Shown: in pieces, positions 44,667 to 52,632 of the stretch | How positions within the stretch are numbered: the first letter of the stretch is position 1 | How the letters are laid out: the number at the start of each line of letters is the position of its first letter | From: Thioclava arctica | Lineage (GTDB): Bacteria; Pseudomonadota; Alphaproteobacteria; Rhodobacterales; Rhodobacteraceae | Length of the DNA stretch: 64,000 nucleotides | Assembly (NCBI RefSeq): GCF_040892615.1 | Contig: NZ_JBFRYC010000013.1 | Coordinates: 1-64,000, forward strand | Direction: 5' to 3' | Made by a program: the position numbers and the translations under genes | Notes under the pieces: model-generated | Told to the model about the DNA's origin: nothing | The model's input: the letters and a program-made list of their open reading frames with translations, nothing else | Databases searched by the model: none

Positions 44667-46406
44667 TCAGACCGGGAGACCGACGACGAAGCGTGCCCCC
44701 AATGGGTCAGACGTCAGGTCGGCATCGGTCGGGCGAATATTTTCGGCCCAGATAACGCCGCCATGCGCCTCTACGATCTGTTTGGAGATCGCCAGACCCA
44801 ACCCCGAGTGATCGCCAAACTGGCCCACCGGACGTTCCGAGTAAAAGCGCTTGAAGACCTTGGTCAGCGCCTCTTGCGGGATGCCGGGGCCGGTATCCTC
44901 GACCACGACAAGAACGCGGTTGTCGCGCCGACGTGCCCAGACCCGCACCGCATCGCCATCCTCGCAGAACGAGGTCGCATTGGTAATCAAATTGACGAAC
45001 ACCTGCGCCAAGCGTGCCTCGAGACCGGAAATCTGGATTGGCTGCGCGGGAAGGTCGATGATGAAATCAACGCCTTTCTTGCGCGCCTCTTGGCCCAGAT
45101 ATTCCGCCAGATTGCTGACCATTTTGACGAGGTCGAACGATTCTTCTTCCTCTTTCACCAGCTCGCTATCAAGGCGCGATGCGTTTGAAATATCGCTTAC
45201 CAGACGATCGAGGCGGCGCACGTCATGTTCAATTACATCAAGCAGCTTGATACGCTGCTCTTCCTTTTTGACCATGCGCAAAGAGGCTACGGCAGAGCGC
45301 AGACTGGCGAGCGGATTCTTGATTTCATGACTCACATCGGCGGCGAATTGTTCGTTCGCATCGATCCGGTCATAGAGCGCCGCCACCATGCCGCGCATCG
45401 CGCCGGACAGCCGCCCAATTTCATCCGGGCGCCCGGTCAGATCCGGAATACGCACCCGTGCCGGAGACATCTTGCGCGCATTTTTCTCACGCCCGATTTC
45501 GGCAGCAGCAGCAAGATCCGAGATCGGATTGGCAATCGTCGACGCCAGCACAAGGCTGAGCCCAATCGACACGATGATCGCGATCACGAACATCTGGATC
45601 ACCTGCTCGCGCTCGACGCTGACCAAGGCGTCGATCTGCCCGGCAATTGAGGTCAGCCCGACGACGCCTACGACCCGATCCCCTTGCCGAATGGGCGTTG
45701 CGACAGCAAAGATCGTCGCCCCTGCCGCGTTTTTCTGCGAAGAAATTTGCGTGCGTCCATTCAGAGCGGCGGGCACAATCTGGCGCACCATGTCCAACGC
45801 CGTATCGCCAGTGTCAGTGCCCGGGCGGCTAATCACATTCGAGATGCCGTTCCAGATCCGGCTCAGAAAATCCGTTAAAAGCGTTGTGCGCCGGTCCATT
45901 TGCAGGCCGTCGACATGCTCGACCGGGGCACGATCACCGGTCGTGGTTGTGCCAATCAGCGCCTCGCCGGGATCAAACAGGTAAAGGTCAGCGCCATCGG
46001 GAAGCTCGATCCCCGCGATGGTCGCAGCCGGATCGATGCCATCGCCCGCGGCCAGATTGACCGGCGCGCCTTTGGGCAGTTGCGCCTCAAACACATCGGC
46101 GGCGAGCTGCGCCTCATTTACCAAGCCACTTTCACGCTGCATCACCAGCGTGTCGCGGAAGGGGTTCAAATACAGCACACCTACGACCAGAACGATCATC
46201 GCAAGCAGGTTGAAGGTGATGATCTTGCGCGCCAAAGGCGAGCGGTTCAAAGCGATAAAACCGCGCCGGGCGCGGCCCTTGCGCAGATCTTCGTCAACCA
46301 CACCTTCCGGGCCAACCCAATCTTCGCCAAGGATCACATCCCCGCCCAAAGACCTAGACTTGGTGCTGCGTGCGCGTCCCAACCCAATTCTCCCCGCGAT
46401 GCTCAT
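44667..46406 (-). CDS. chvG: ChvG/ExoS-type sensor histidine kinase
   Basis: 579-residue membrane kinase. The N-terminal 60 residues are cytoplasmic, TM1 at about 61-81, then a 190-residue periplasmic sensing region, TM2 at about 271-290, HAMP, H-box ADVSHEIKNPLASLRS (His360), N-box NLITNATSF, and G-boxes DTGPGIPQ and GLGLAISK. A long Asp/Gly-rich periplasmic loop and the N-terminal tail fit ChvG of Agrobacterium and ExoS of Sinorhizobium. ChvG responds to acid and envelope state. It is 12 bases from chvI on the same strand. Confidence 0.93.
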   Translation of the reverse strand: MSIAGRIGLGRARSTKSRSLGGDVILGEDWVGPEGVVDEDLRKGRARRGFIALNRSPLARKIITFNLLAMIVLVVGVLYLNPFRDTLVMQRESGLVNEAQLAADVFEAQLPKGAPVNLAAGDGIDPAATIAGIELPDGADLYLFDPGEALIGTTTTGDRAPVEHVDGLQMDRRTTLLTDFLSRIWNGISNVISRPGTDTGDTALDMVRQIVPAALNGRTQISSQKNAAGATIFAVATPIRQGDRVVGVVGLTSIAGQIDALVSVEREQVIQMFVIAIIVSIGLSLVLASTIANPISDLAAAAEIGREKNARKMSPARVRIPDLTGRPDEIGRLSGAMRGMVAALYDRIDANEQFAADVSHEIKNPLASLRSAVASLRMVKKEEQRIKLLDVIEHDVRRLDRLVSDISNASRLDSELVKEEEESFDLVKMVSNLAEYLGQEARKKGVDFIIDLPAQPIQISGLEARLAQVFVNLITNATSFCEDGDAVRVWARRRDNRVLVVVEDTGPGIPQEALTKVFKRFYSERPVGQFGDHSGLGLAISKQIVEAHGGVIWAENIRPTDADLTSDPLGARFVVGLPV

Positions 46407-46418
46407 ACGCGCCTCACG

Positions 46419-47120
46419 TCATTCTTCATTATAGCGATAGCCGATGCCATAGAGCGTCTCGATGGCCGAAAACTCATCATCAGCAGAGCGCATTTTCTTG
46501 CGCAAACGCTTGATATGGCTGTCAATTGTTCGGTCATCGACATAGACCTGATCGTCATAAGCCACGTCCATCAATTGATCGCGCGACTTCACGAACCCGG
46601 GCCGTTGCGCGAGTGCCTGAAGCAACAAGAACTCAGTCACCGTCAAGGTAACATCATTGCCTTTCCAAGTCACAGCATGACGCAGCGGATCCATTTCCAA
46701 CCCGCCACGCACCATGACCTTGGTCTCTTCGGTGGTTGCGACTTCGCCAGTGCTGATCGCATCCTGACGGCGCAGAAGTGAGCGGATCCGTTCGACCAAA
46801 AGGCGCTGCGAGAATGGCTTTTTAACGTAGTCATCCGCACCCATGCGCAGACCCAAAACCTCGTCGATCTCATCATCTTTCGAGGTCAGAAAAATCACCG
46901 GCATCGCGGTCTTCTGGCGCAGCTTTTGCAAAAGCTCCATCCCGTCCATCCGCGGCATTTTGATATCCAGTACGGCCATATCCGGTAGGCGCTTGTTAAA
47001 CGCGTCGAATGCGGCCTGACCGTCATTATAAGTCTCGACCTCGTATCCCTCGGCCTCAAGTGTCATCGACACCGAAGTCAGAATATTGCGATCATCGTCG
47101 ACCAGAGCGATCCTTGACAT
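46419..47120 (-). CDS. chvI: ChvI-type OmpR-family response regulator
   Basis: 233-residue regulator with receiver domain (DDD at 8-10, phosphoacceptor Asp52 in VLDIKMPRMDG, KKPF) and winged-helix domain ending IDSHIKRLRKKMRSADDE and IETLYGIGYRYNEE, very close to ChvI. The start at 47120 has GGGAAC upstream. First gene of the chvI-chvG-hprK-rapZ-EIIA-HPr unit, divergent from pckA, as in Rhizobiales. ChvI is known to influence pckA and exopolysaccharide genes in relatives. Confidence 0.94.
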   Translation of the reverse strand: MSRIALVDDDRNILTSVSMTLEAEGYEVETYNDGQAAFDAFNKRLPDMAVLDIKMPRMDGMELLQKLRQKTAMPVIFLTSKDDEIDEVLGLRMGADDYVKKPFSQRLLVERIRSLLRRQDAISTGEVATTEETKVMVRGGLEMDPLRHAVTWKGNDVTLTVTEFLLLQALAQRPGFVKSRDQLMDVAYDDQVYVDDRTIDSHIKRLRKKMRSADDEFSAIETLYGIGYRYNEE

Positions 47121-47463
47121 GCCCGTTCCCTCATTGCTGCTCTTTTGTTATTGGCCACATCATCTGCATTTGACGGACGCAAATCAACCAAGATGTGCGA
47201 ATCACACCCGTTTCCCGAATCATCTGAGTCGAAAAAACCGAAGGTTTGACTAATTTACCTCACCTTGAGGCGACATTTTGCGATGGTGGCGCTAAACCTG
47301 CAAATGGTTGCGCTAACTGCGCCAATGCTTCCTGTTCCATCATGAAATTGTCATGCTATAGGCGAGCCATCCGGGTAACATTGTTGCTTGGATCGGCACC
47401 CCGAGGCCCCGGGATGCCGGGAGGAACCCAATGAACGCCGCACGACGGCATGGGGAGCGAAAA
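47121..47463. promoter_or_regulatory. Divergent chvI/pckA promoter region (343 bases)
   Basis: No gene is seen here. The gap holds the divergent promoters. The plain feature is GCGCTAA repeated at 47289-47295 and 47310-47316, 21 bases apart, listed separately. CCCCGGGATGCCGGGAGG just ahead of pckA can fold weakly around its ribosome-binding site. Promoter hexamers cannot be chosen with confidence. Confidence 0.5.
47289..47316 (+). promoter_or_regulatory. Direct repeat GCGCTAA, candidate regulator site
   Basis: Two GCGCTAA copies 21 bases apart (two helical turns), the second inside TTGCGCTAACTGCGCCAA, which is also a partial dyad. Located between chvI and pckA. OmpR-type regulators bind such spaced direct repeats, so ChvI is a natural candidate. 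Confidence 0.3.
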
Positions 47464-49062
47464 ATGGACATCGGACGTGTAAACCCGGCGAAACGCCTTG
47501 AAGATCAAGGAATCGAAGGTCTGGGAAATGTCTATTATAACTTGCTGGAACCAGCCCTGATCGAAGAAGCGATCAAGCGCGACGAAGGCACATTGGGCAA
47601 AGGCGGGGCGTTTTACTGCACCACCGGCGCTCATACCGGGCGCTCGCCCAAAGACAAATTCGTCGTACGCACGCCCGGCGTGGAAGATACGATCTGGTGG
47701 GAAAACAACCAGCCGATGGAGCCCGAGGCGTTTGATCGTCTCCATGCCGACATGCTTGCCCATCTTAAGGGTCGCGACATGTTCGTTGAGGACCTGTATG
47801 GCGGGGCCGATCCTGCGCATCGCCTTGATGTGCGCCTTGTCGCCGAATTGGCTTGGCACGGTCTGTTCATGCGCACGATGCTGCGCCGCCCCGAGCGCGC
47901 CGAGTTGGACGGGTTCAGCCCCGAGTGGACGATCATCAACTGCCCCAGCTTCAAGGCCGATCCTGCACGTCATGGCTGCCGCTCGGAAACGGTGATTGCG
48001 CTCAATTTCGATCAGAAGATCATCTTGATCGGTAACACCGCCTACGCGGGTGAGAACAAAAAGGGCGTCTTCTCGCTGCTCAACTACATCCTACCCGGCA
48101 AGGGTGTGATGGCGATGCATTGCTCGGCCAACCACGCGATTGGCGATCCCGACGATGCGGCTGTGTTCTTTGGCCTGTCGGGCACCGGCAAAACCACGCT
48201 GTCGGCTGATCCCTCGCGCATCCTGATTGGCGATGACGAACATGGCTGGTCCGAAAAAGGCATCTTCAACTTTGAGGGTGGCTGCTATGCCAAGACGATC
48301 AATCTGAGCAAAGAGGCCGAGCCCGAAATCTACGCCACCTGTTCGATGTTTGGCACCGTGGTTGAAAACATGGTCTATGACGCTGAAACGCTGGAGCTGG
48401 ACTTCGAGGACAACTCGCTGACCGACAACATGCGCTGCGCCTATCCACTGCACTACATTTCGAACGCGTCGCCGACGTCTTTGGGTGGTGAGCCGAAAAA
48501 CGTCATCATGCTGACCTGTGATGCCTATGGCGTGCTGCCTCCGATCGCGCGACTGACCCCGGCGCAGGCGATGTATCATTTCCTGTCGGGCTTTACCTCG
48601 AAGACGCCAGGCACCGAAGTGGGCGTGACCGAGCCGCTGCCGACCTTCTCGACCTGTTTTGGCGCGCCCTTCATGCCGCGCCGCCCTGAGGTATACGGCA
48701 AACTGCTGCAAGAGAAGATCCACAATACTGGTGCGTCGTGCTGGTTGGTTAACACTGGCTGGACCGGTGGTGCGTTTGGCACCGGGTCGCGGATGCCTAT
48801 CCGGGCAACCCGCGCGCTGCTGACGGCGGCCCTTGATGGTTCGCTGCATGACGTCGAGTTCCGCAAAGACGTGAATTTCGGGTTTGACGTTCCTGTCGCG
48901 GTCAACGGTGTGTCTGATGTGCTGCTCGATCCGCGCCGCACTTGGGATGACGGAGCCGCTTATGACGCACAAGCCGCAAAGCTGGTGCAGATGTTTGCCG
49001 ACAACTTTGCGCAATATGTGCCCTATATCGACGAAGACGTGAAAGCCGCCGCAATCGGCTGA
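47464..49062 (+). CDS. pckA: Phosphoenolpyruvate carboxykinase (ATP)
   Basis: 532-residue enzyme that turns oxaloacetate into PEP, the key gluconeogenic step. Kinase-1a loop FGLSGTGKTTLSADPSR (Walker A) near residue 235-250, kinase-2 motif ILIGDDEHGWS, CSANHAIGDPDDAAVFFG, and NVGWTGG-like NTGWTGGAFGTG. The start at 47464 has GGGGAG ahead and gives MDIGRVNPAKRLEDQGIEG; the longer frame adds 11 unrelated residues. Divergent from chvI; a strong UUCG-loop terminator follows. Confidence 0.97.
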   Translation: MDIGRVNPAKRLEDQGIEGLGNVYYNLLEPALIEEAIKRDEGTLGKGGAFYCTTGAHTGRSPKDKFVVRTPGVEDTIWWENNQPMEPEAFDRLHADMLAHLKGRDMFVEDLYGGADPAHRLDVRLVAELAWHGLFMRTMLRRPERAELDGFSPEWTIINCPSFKADPARHGCRSETVIALNFDQKIILIGNTAYAGENKKGVFSLLNYILPGKGVMAMHCSANHAIGDPDDAAVFFGLSGTGKTTLSADPSRILIGDDEHGWSEKGIFNFEGGCYAKTINLSKEAEPEIYATCSMFGTVVENMVYDAETLELDFEDNSLTDNMRCAYPLHYISNASPTSLGGEPKNVIMLTCDAYGVLPPIARLTPAQAMYHFLSGFTSKTPGTEVGVTEPLPTFSTCFGAPFMPRRPEVYGKLLQEKIHNTGASCWLVNTGWTGGAFGTGSRMPIRATRALLTAALDGSLHDVEFRKDVNFGFDVPVAVNGVSDVLLDPRRTWDDGAAYDAQAAKLVQMFADNFAQYVPYIDEDVKAAAIG

Positions 49063-49436
49063 CACAAAGGCGGGCGAATAAAAAAGGCCGGGCAAAACGC
49101 CTGAGGCATTTTGCACTGTTGGACATAGACCTATCCAACCTGTCGGCCTTCGGGTCGGCAGGTTTTTGATTTTCGGTCATATTTCCGGCTGATTTTACTG
49201 ATTTAGAGGATACTCCTGTGGGAAGCTCGACCTTCCCGCGCGAAGGAGCCATTTTGCTCTTTGATGTCCTGTGCAGCCAAAACGGCCAATATCGGAGGCA
49301 GTGCAAGACTTTGACCCAGCAGACAAAAGGATCAAACGCGTTGCAGAGCCTCAAAAACCTAACGCTTGCACAATATTGCCCCGCAGTGCCGGGAAAAACA
49401 TACTTGAACTGCTACGGGGATCCTGACTTCGGCGCG
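49063..49436. other. 374-base gap between pckA and a hypothetical exported-protein gene
   Basis: After the pckA terminator (49137-49170, listed separately) there is about 260 bases with no supported gene. A GGGAAG/CTTCCC dyad is at 49218-49235. An open frame is continuous with the next gene from 49218, but it has no recognisable N-terminus and I treat it as untranslated. Confidence 0.5.
49137..49170 (+). terminator. Intrinsic terminator of pckA
   Basis: AACCTGTCGGCC and GGTCGGCAGGTT form a 12-base stem with two T-G wobbles, capped by the very stable loop TTCG and followed by TTTGATTTT. Lies 75 bases after the pckA stop codon. Confidence 0.9.
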
Positions 49437-50123
49437 ATGCGCATGCTGGGTCGGTTCACAATGATTATACTATGTGGGCTTTTAGCCGGCTGTCCGGTGA
49501 TCGCGCAAACCGCGCAGACGGTAGAGCTTTCGACGCGAACCTTTTGGCTCGGCGAAGTGCCCAATACGATGAGCGTAGACCCGCCCTTCTTCGCGCCGCG
49601 GCGGGTTCAGTGGATCGAAAAGATCATAGAAGCAGACCCAGTGCTCAAGGACACAGTCATCCATGTCGAACTCGCGTTGCTTCCAGCGTCGAAGAATGCG
49701 GAGGCAATCAATATGTATTACGCACCCCTCCGCCGCGATAGACTTGACCCGCGCTACGACCTGCCGGGCTACCTTATCTTTGGCTCTCCTGTCTCGGTCG
49801 CTGATCCGACAAGACTCCCCAACAGGCTGCACTATATTCCCCAATCGCCCGACGCCGGATTCGACGTTACTTGCAGCGTCGATAACCTGCGCGAAAAGAT
49901 GAGGCTCTGTATCGTTTACGCGACCTATCCGCCAGACGATGGCATCCGCCTCAAGGCGCGGCTCTATTTTCCGAAAGACCCTGCCACGCGGCCCGGCTAT
50001 TTCCGTGAAGTCGCCGAACGGATGCGCGATCTGGTCTACTGCCTAGATGTGACTGATGACCTGGTCGATGTGCAGAAAGACCGCCCTTCGTTGACTGGGT
50101 GCCGGCCTGACGTCAACTCGTAA
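49437..50123 (+). CDS. Hypothetical exported protein
   Basis: About 228 residues from the ATG at 49437. Starts MRMLGRFTMIILCGLLAGC then PVIAQTAQTVE, a signal peptide with either a lipobox (LAGC) or a normal cut after about residue 24. The mature part has no motif I recognise; it is rich in Pro, Asp and Arg with three Cys in the last third (CSVDNLREKMRLC, YCLDV). No clear ribosome-binding site is near, so the start is uncertain; the reading frame is open from 49218. No operon partners. Codon use looks less GC-biased than its neighbours, hinting at transfer; this is a visual impression. Confidence 0.55.
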   Translation: MRMLGRFTMIILCGLLAGCPVIAQTAQTVELSTRTFWLGEVPNTMSVDPPFFAPRRVQWIEKIIEADPVLKDTVIHVELALLPASKNAEAINMYYAPLRRDRLDPRYDLPGYLIFGSPVSVADPTRLPNRLHYIPQSPDAGFDVTCSVDNLREKMRLCIVYATYPPDDGIRLKARLYFPKDPATRPGYFREVAERMRDLVYCLDVTDDLVDVQKDRPSLTGCRPDVNS

Positions 50124-50496
50124 GGATGTCTGGTAATCCGCTTAATGAAGCAGTGGAAGAAGTGGCCCCGGACGGAGATCACAGGGCGCATAGAGGTGGC
50201 TGGTGCCGAAGCATGTGATGGCTTCACCGTCAGATCCCTGCCGCGCAGCGCGACCAATCTGCTCTGCCCGCGGCGCAGCAACTTGGCGTCAATGTAAAAA
50301 AGACGCGACTTCGCTGCGAGCAGATGGCGAGAAAACTCGAGGTCACATTTGGGCTCTGAGCAGGGTTCAGACCCTGACGATGGCAACCGCTAAAATAGCA
50401 TGGGTGACGATGAAAATCGCCGTCCATGTCCTACAGTGCGAGCTGCCTCACAAAACGCCCCGGCCTTTTCCCATTTCAGATCACATCCGAGCGCGA
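50124..50496. other. 373-base stretch with no supported gene
   Basis: Lies between the two orphan exported-protein genes. Frames on both strands are short and none has a recognisable motif or a good ribosome-binding site. No tRNA, terminator or repeat was seen. It may be degraded coding sequence. Confidence 0.5.
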
Positions 50497-50838
50497 TCAG
50501 TCGACTTTGACGCCGACGCGGCTGGCCTGAAAAATCTTGATTTCAGTGCCGGGCTTCACCGCGGTCGCAAGCACTTGGCGCCCTTCGATTTGACCGCCGC
50601 AACGCTGGCTGTTCAGCGCGCCAACACCACCATCGGAATAGACGACCAGCTTTGAGTCCGGCAGGAGCGCTTCGATGTCTTTGAAGCTTGGCGCAGGGCC
50701 GTTGCAATCGCCGCCGATATAGCTGGCAAGCACTTTGCTTTCGCCGAGTTTGAGTTTCTCAACATGACCGGCCTGCGCAATCGCAGGCATGCCAAGCAAT
50801 GACAGGGCACAGACACCCCAAGAGATGGTGCGTTTCAT
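50497..50838 (-). CDS. Small exported protein of unknown function
   Basis: 113 residues. Signal peptide MKRTISWGVCALSLLGMPAI with a cut after AQA (residue 23). The mature part has two Cys (Cys45, Cys80) likely to form a disulfide, in the blocks GGDCNGPAPSF and SDGGVGALNSQRCGGQ. A good AGGAGC site precedes the ATG. The pattern of an APSF helix, a GGVG turn and a CGG is seen in other small exported proteobacterial proteins as I recall, but I cannot name a family. It is alone, convergent with the previous gene and divergent from the PLD gene. Confidence 0.7.
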   Translation of the reverse strand: MKRTISWGVCALSLLGMPAIAQAGHVEKLKLGESKVLASYIGGDCNGPAPSFKDIEALLPDSKLVVYSDGGVGALNSQRCGGQIEGRQVLATAVKPGTEIKIFQASRVGVKVD

Positions 50839-51030
50839 GTTCGCTCCTAAAATATCGTAACTCCCTGCGTGGGCACATGGCGTGACTCGGCGCGTGTGTC
50901 CAGTTCATGCTGCTATGCAGAAAAAGCATATCTCTCTCATATCAAATAATTGTAGGGGCACGCGCGGCCATTTGCTGCATCTGCAACGCCACACTTCCCT
51001 AACGCCCTGATCCACCTACATTGCACTCAT

Positions 51031-52629
51031 ATGGAACGAGACCTGATTCATTTGGTCCTATGGGCCCTATTGGCGGGCGTGATCGTGTTGATCGCGCTGA
51101 CACTGATCGCTGCGCGGCTGTCACATCGCCGCCCGCGTGGCCCATTTGCGCAGGCGCAGACCCTGATCGCACCCGAAAGTGGCGCGGTAGCGCGGGCGCT
51201 GCAGCCGCGTCTCGCCAACGCCCCCGCCGAGAAAACGGCGGTGCAGGTGCTGACCGATCCGATTGACGCCCTCGCGGCGCGACTGGAGTTGATCGGTGCC
51301 GCCGAGGTCTCGCTCGATCTGCAATATTACCTCTGGCAGAACGATACCGCAGGGGCGCTGATGCTTGGGGCCATGCGCAAGGCAGCCGCGCGGGGGGTGC
51401 GGGTGCGGCTGTTGATTGATGACAATGGCACCGCGGGGATGGATCGCATTTTGGCCGCACTCGATCAGATGCCAAATATCCAAGTGCGGCTGTTCAACCC
51501 GTTTCCGTTGCGGCGCGCGCGCGTGCTTGGCTATCTGTCTGATTTCTATCGCCTCAATCGCCGGATGCATAATAAAGCCATGATCGTGGATGGTCGGATT
51601 GCGATTTTGGGGGGGCGCAATATCGGCAGTGACTATTTCGATCCACGCTCGGAAACCGGACTCTATATGGATCTGGATGTGGCCGTTTCGGGCCCCATTT
51701 TGGCGACAACATGTGATCAATTCGATCTCTATTGGAACGCACATTCCGCGATCCCGGCGCATCTGATGCTTGGGACGTGTCCCGAGGCCGAAGCGAAGGC
51801 CCTTTTGCGCGATGAAAAAAACCGCCTGAGCTCCCCCGAGGTCTGCGCCTATCGCGACATGCTGAGCGAGCCCGAGCGCGCGCACCGCATCCTTGACCCC
51901 GAGGCAGAGGTGATCCTTGCCGAAGCTCAGTTGATCTATGATCACCCTGCCAAGATCCGAGGCATGATGCGCGGGCGCAAATTGCTGTGGCAATATCTGA
52001 TTCGCGCTTTGGGCCAACCCAAGCAGGAATTGGTGTTGATCACCCCCTATCTCGTACCGACGCGCGCTGGCGTGCGGTTTCTGCGCCGGGTTGCGCGCAC
52101 GGGCGTGGCGATCAAGGTGCTCACGAATTCCTATTCCGCGACCGACGTGCCGATCGTGCATTCGGGTTACGCGCATCGCCGCCGCGCAATGCTGCGCGCC
52201 GGGCTTGAGATTTACGAATACGCGCCTGATGCGCAGGCCGAACACGCGCGCGGGATGCGCCCAGGGCAATTCATGGGCAGCGCGATCAAGGGCACCTCGC
52301 CGTTCTCGCGCAACAAGCTGCATGCCAAGGTTTTTGCTGTGGATCGCGCGCGGGTGTTTATCGGCTCGTTCAACCTTGATCCGCGCTCGATGCGGTTAAA
52401 TACCGAACTGGGCGTGGTGATCGCCGCGCCCGAAATCGCCGCGCAGATTTCCGACAGTTTCGCGCAGTTCATCCCCGAACGGGCGTGGCGGGTGCGGCTG
52501 GGCCGGGCGCAGCAACTGCGCTGGTCGCGCCCCGGCCAGCCCGAGTTGAAGCGTGAGCCCGGCGTGCCCTGGACGCATCGCGTGTTTCTGGCGATTGCCC
52601 AGCGCCTGCCGATCGAATGGATGCTGTAG
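51031..52629 (+). CDS. Phospholipase D family protein (cardiolipin-synthase-like)
   Basis: 532-residue protein with one N-terminal helix (about 6-27) and two HKD motifs: HNKAMIVDGRIAILGGRN (about residue 180) and HAKVFAVDRARVFIGSFN (about 430), each ending in the conserved GG/SxN. Two intact HKD motifs mean an active phosphatidyl transferase or hydrolase. Family members include cardiolipin synthase C (ClsC). No Shine-Dalgarno is seen ahead of the ATG at 51031, so the start may be off. It converges tightly with rnr. Confidence 0.88.
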   Translation: MERDLIHLVLWALLAGVIVLIALTLIAARLSHRRPRGPFAQAQTLIAPESGAVARALQPRLANAPAEKTAVQVLTDPIDALAARLELIGAAEVSLDLQYYLWQNDTAGALMLGAMRKAAARGVRVRLLIDDNGTAGMDRILAALDQMPNIQVRLFNPFPLRRARVLGYLSDFYRLNRRMHNKAMIVDGRIAILGGRNIGSDYFDPRSETGLYMDLDVAVSGPILATTCDQFDLYWNAHSAIPAHLMLGTCPEAEAKALLRDEKNRLSSPEVCAYRDMLSEPERAHRILDPEAEVILAEAQLIYDHPAKIRGMMRGRKLLWQYLIRALGQPKQELVLITPYLVPTRAGVRFLRRVARTGVAIKVLTNSYSATDVPIVHSGYAHRRRAMLRAGLEIYEYAPDAQAEHARGMRPGQFMGSAIKGTSPFSRNKLHAKVFAVDRARVFIGSFNLDPRSMRLNTELGVVIAAPEIAAQISDSFAQFIPERAWRVRLGRAQQLRWSRPGQPELKREPGVPWTHRVFLAIAQRLPIEWML

Positions 52630-52632
52630 CGC

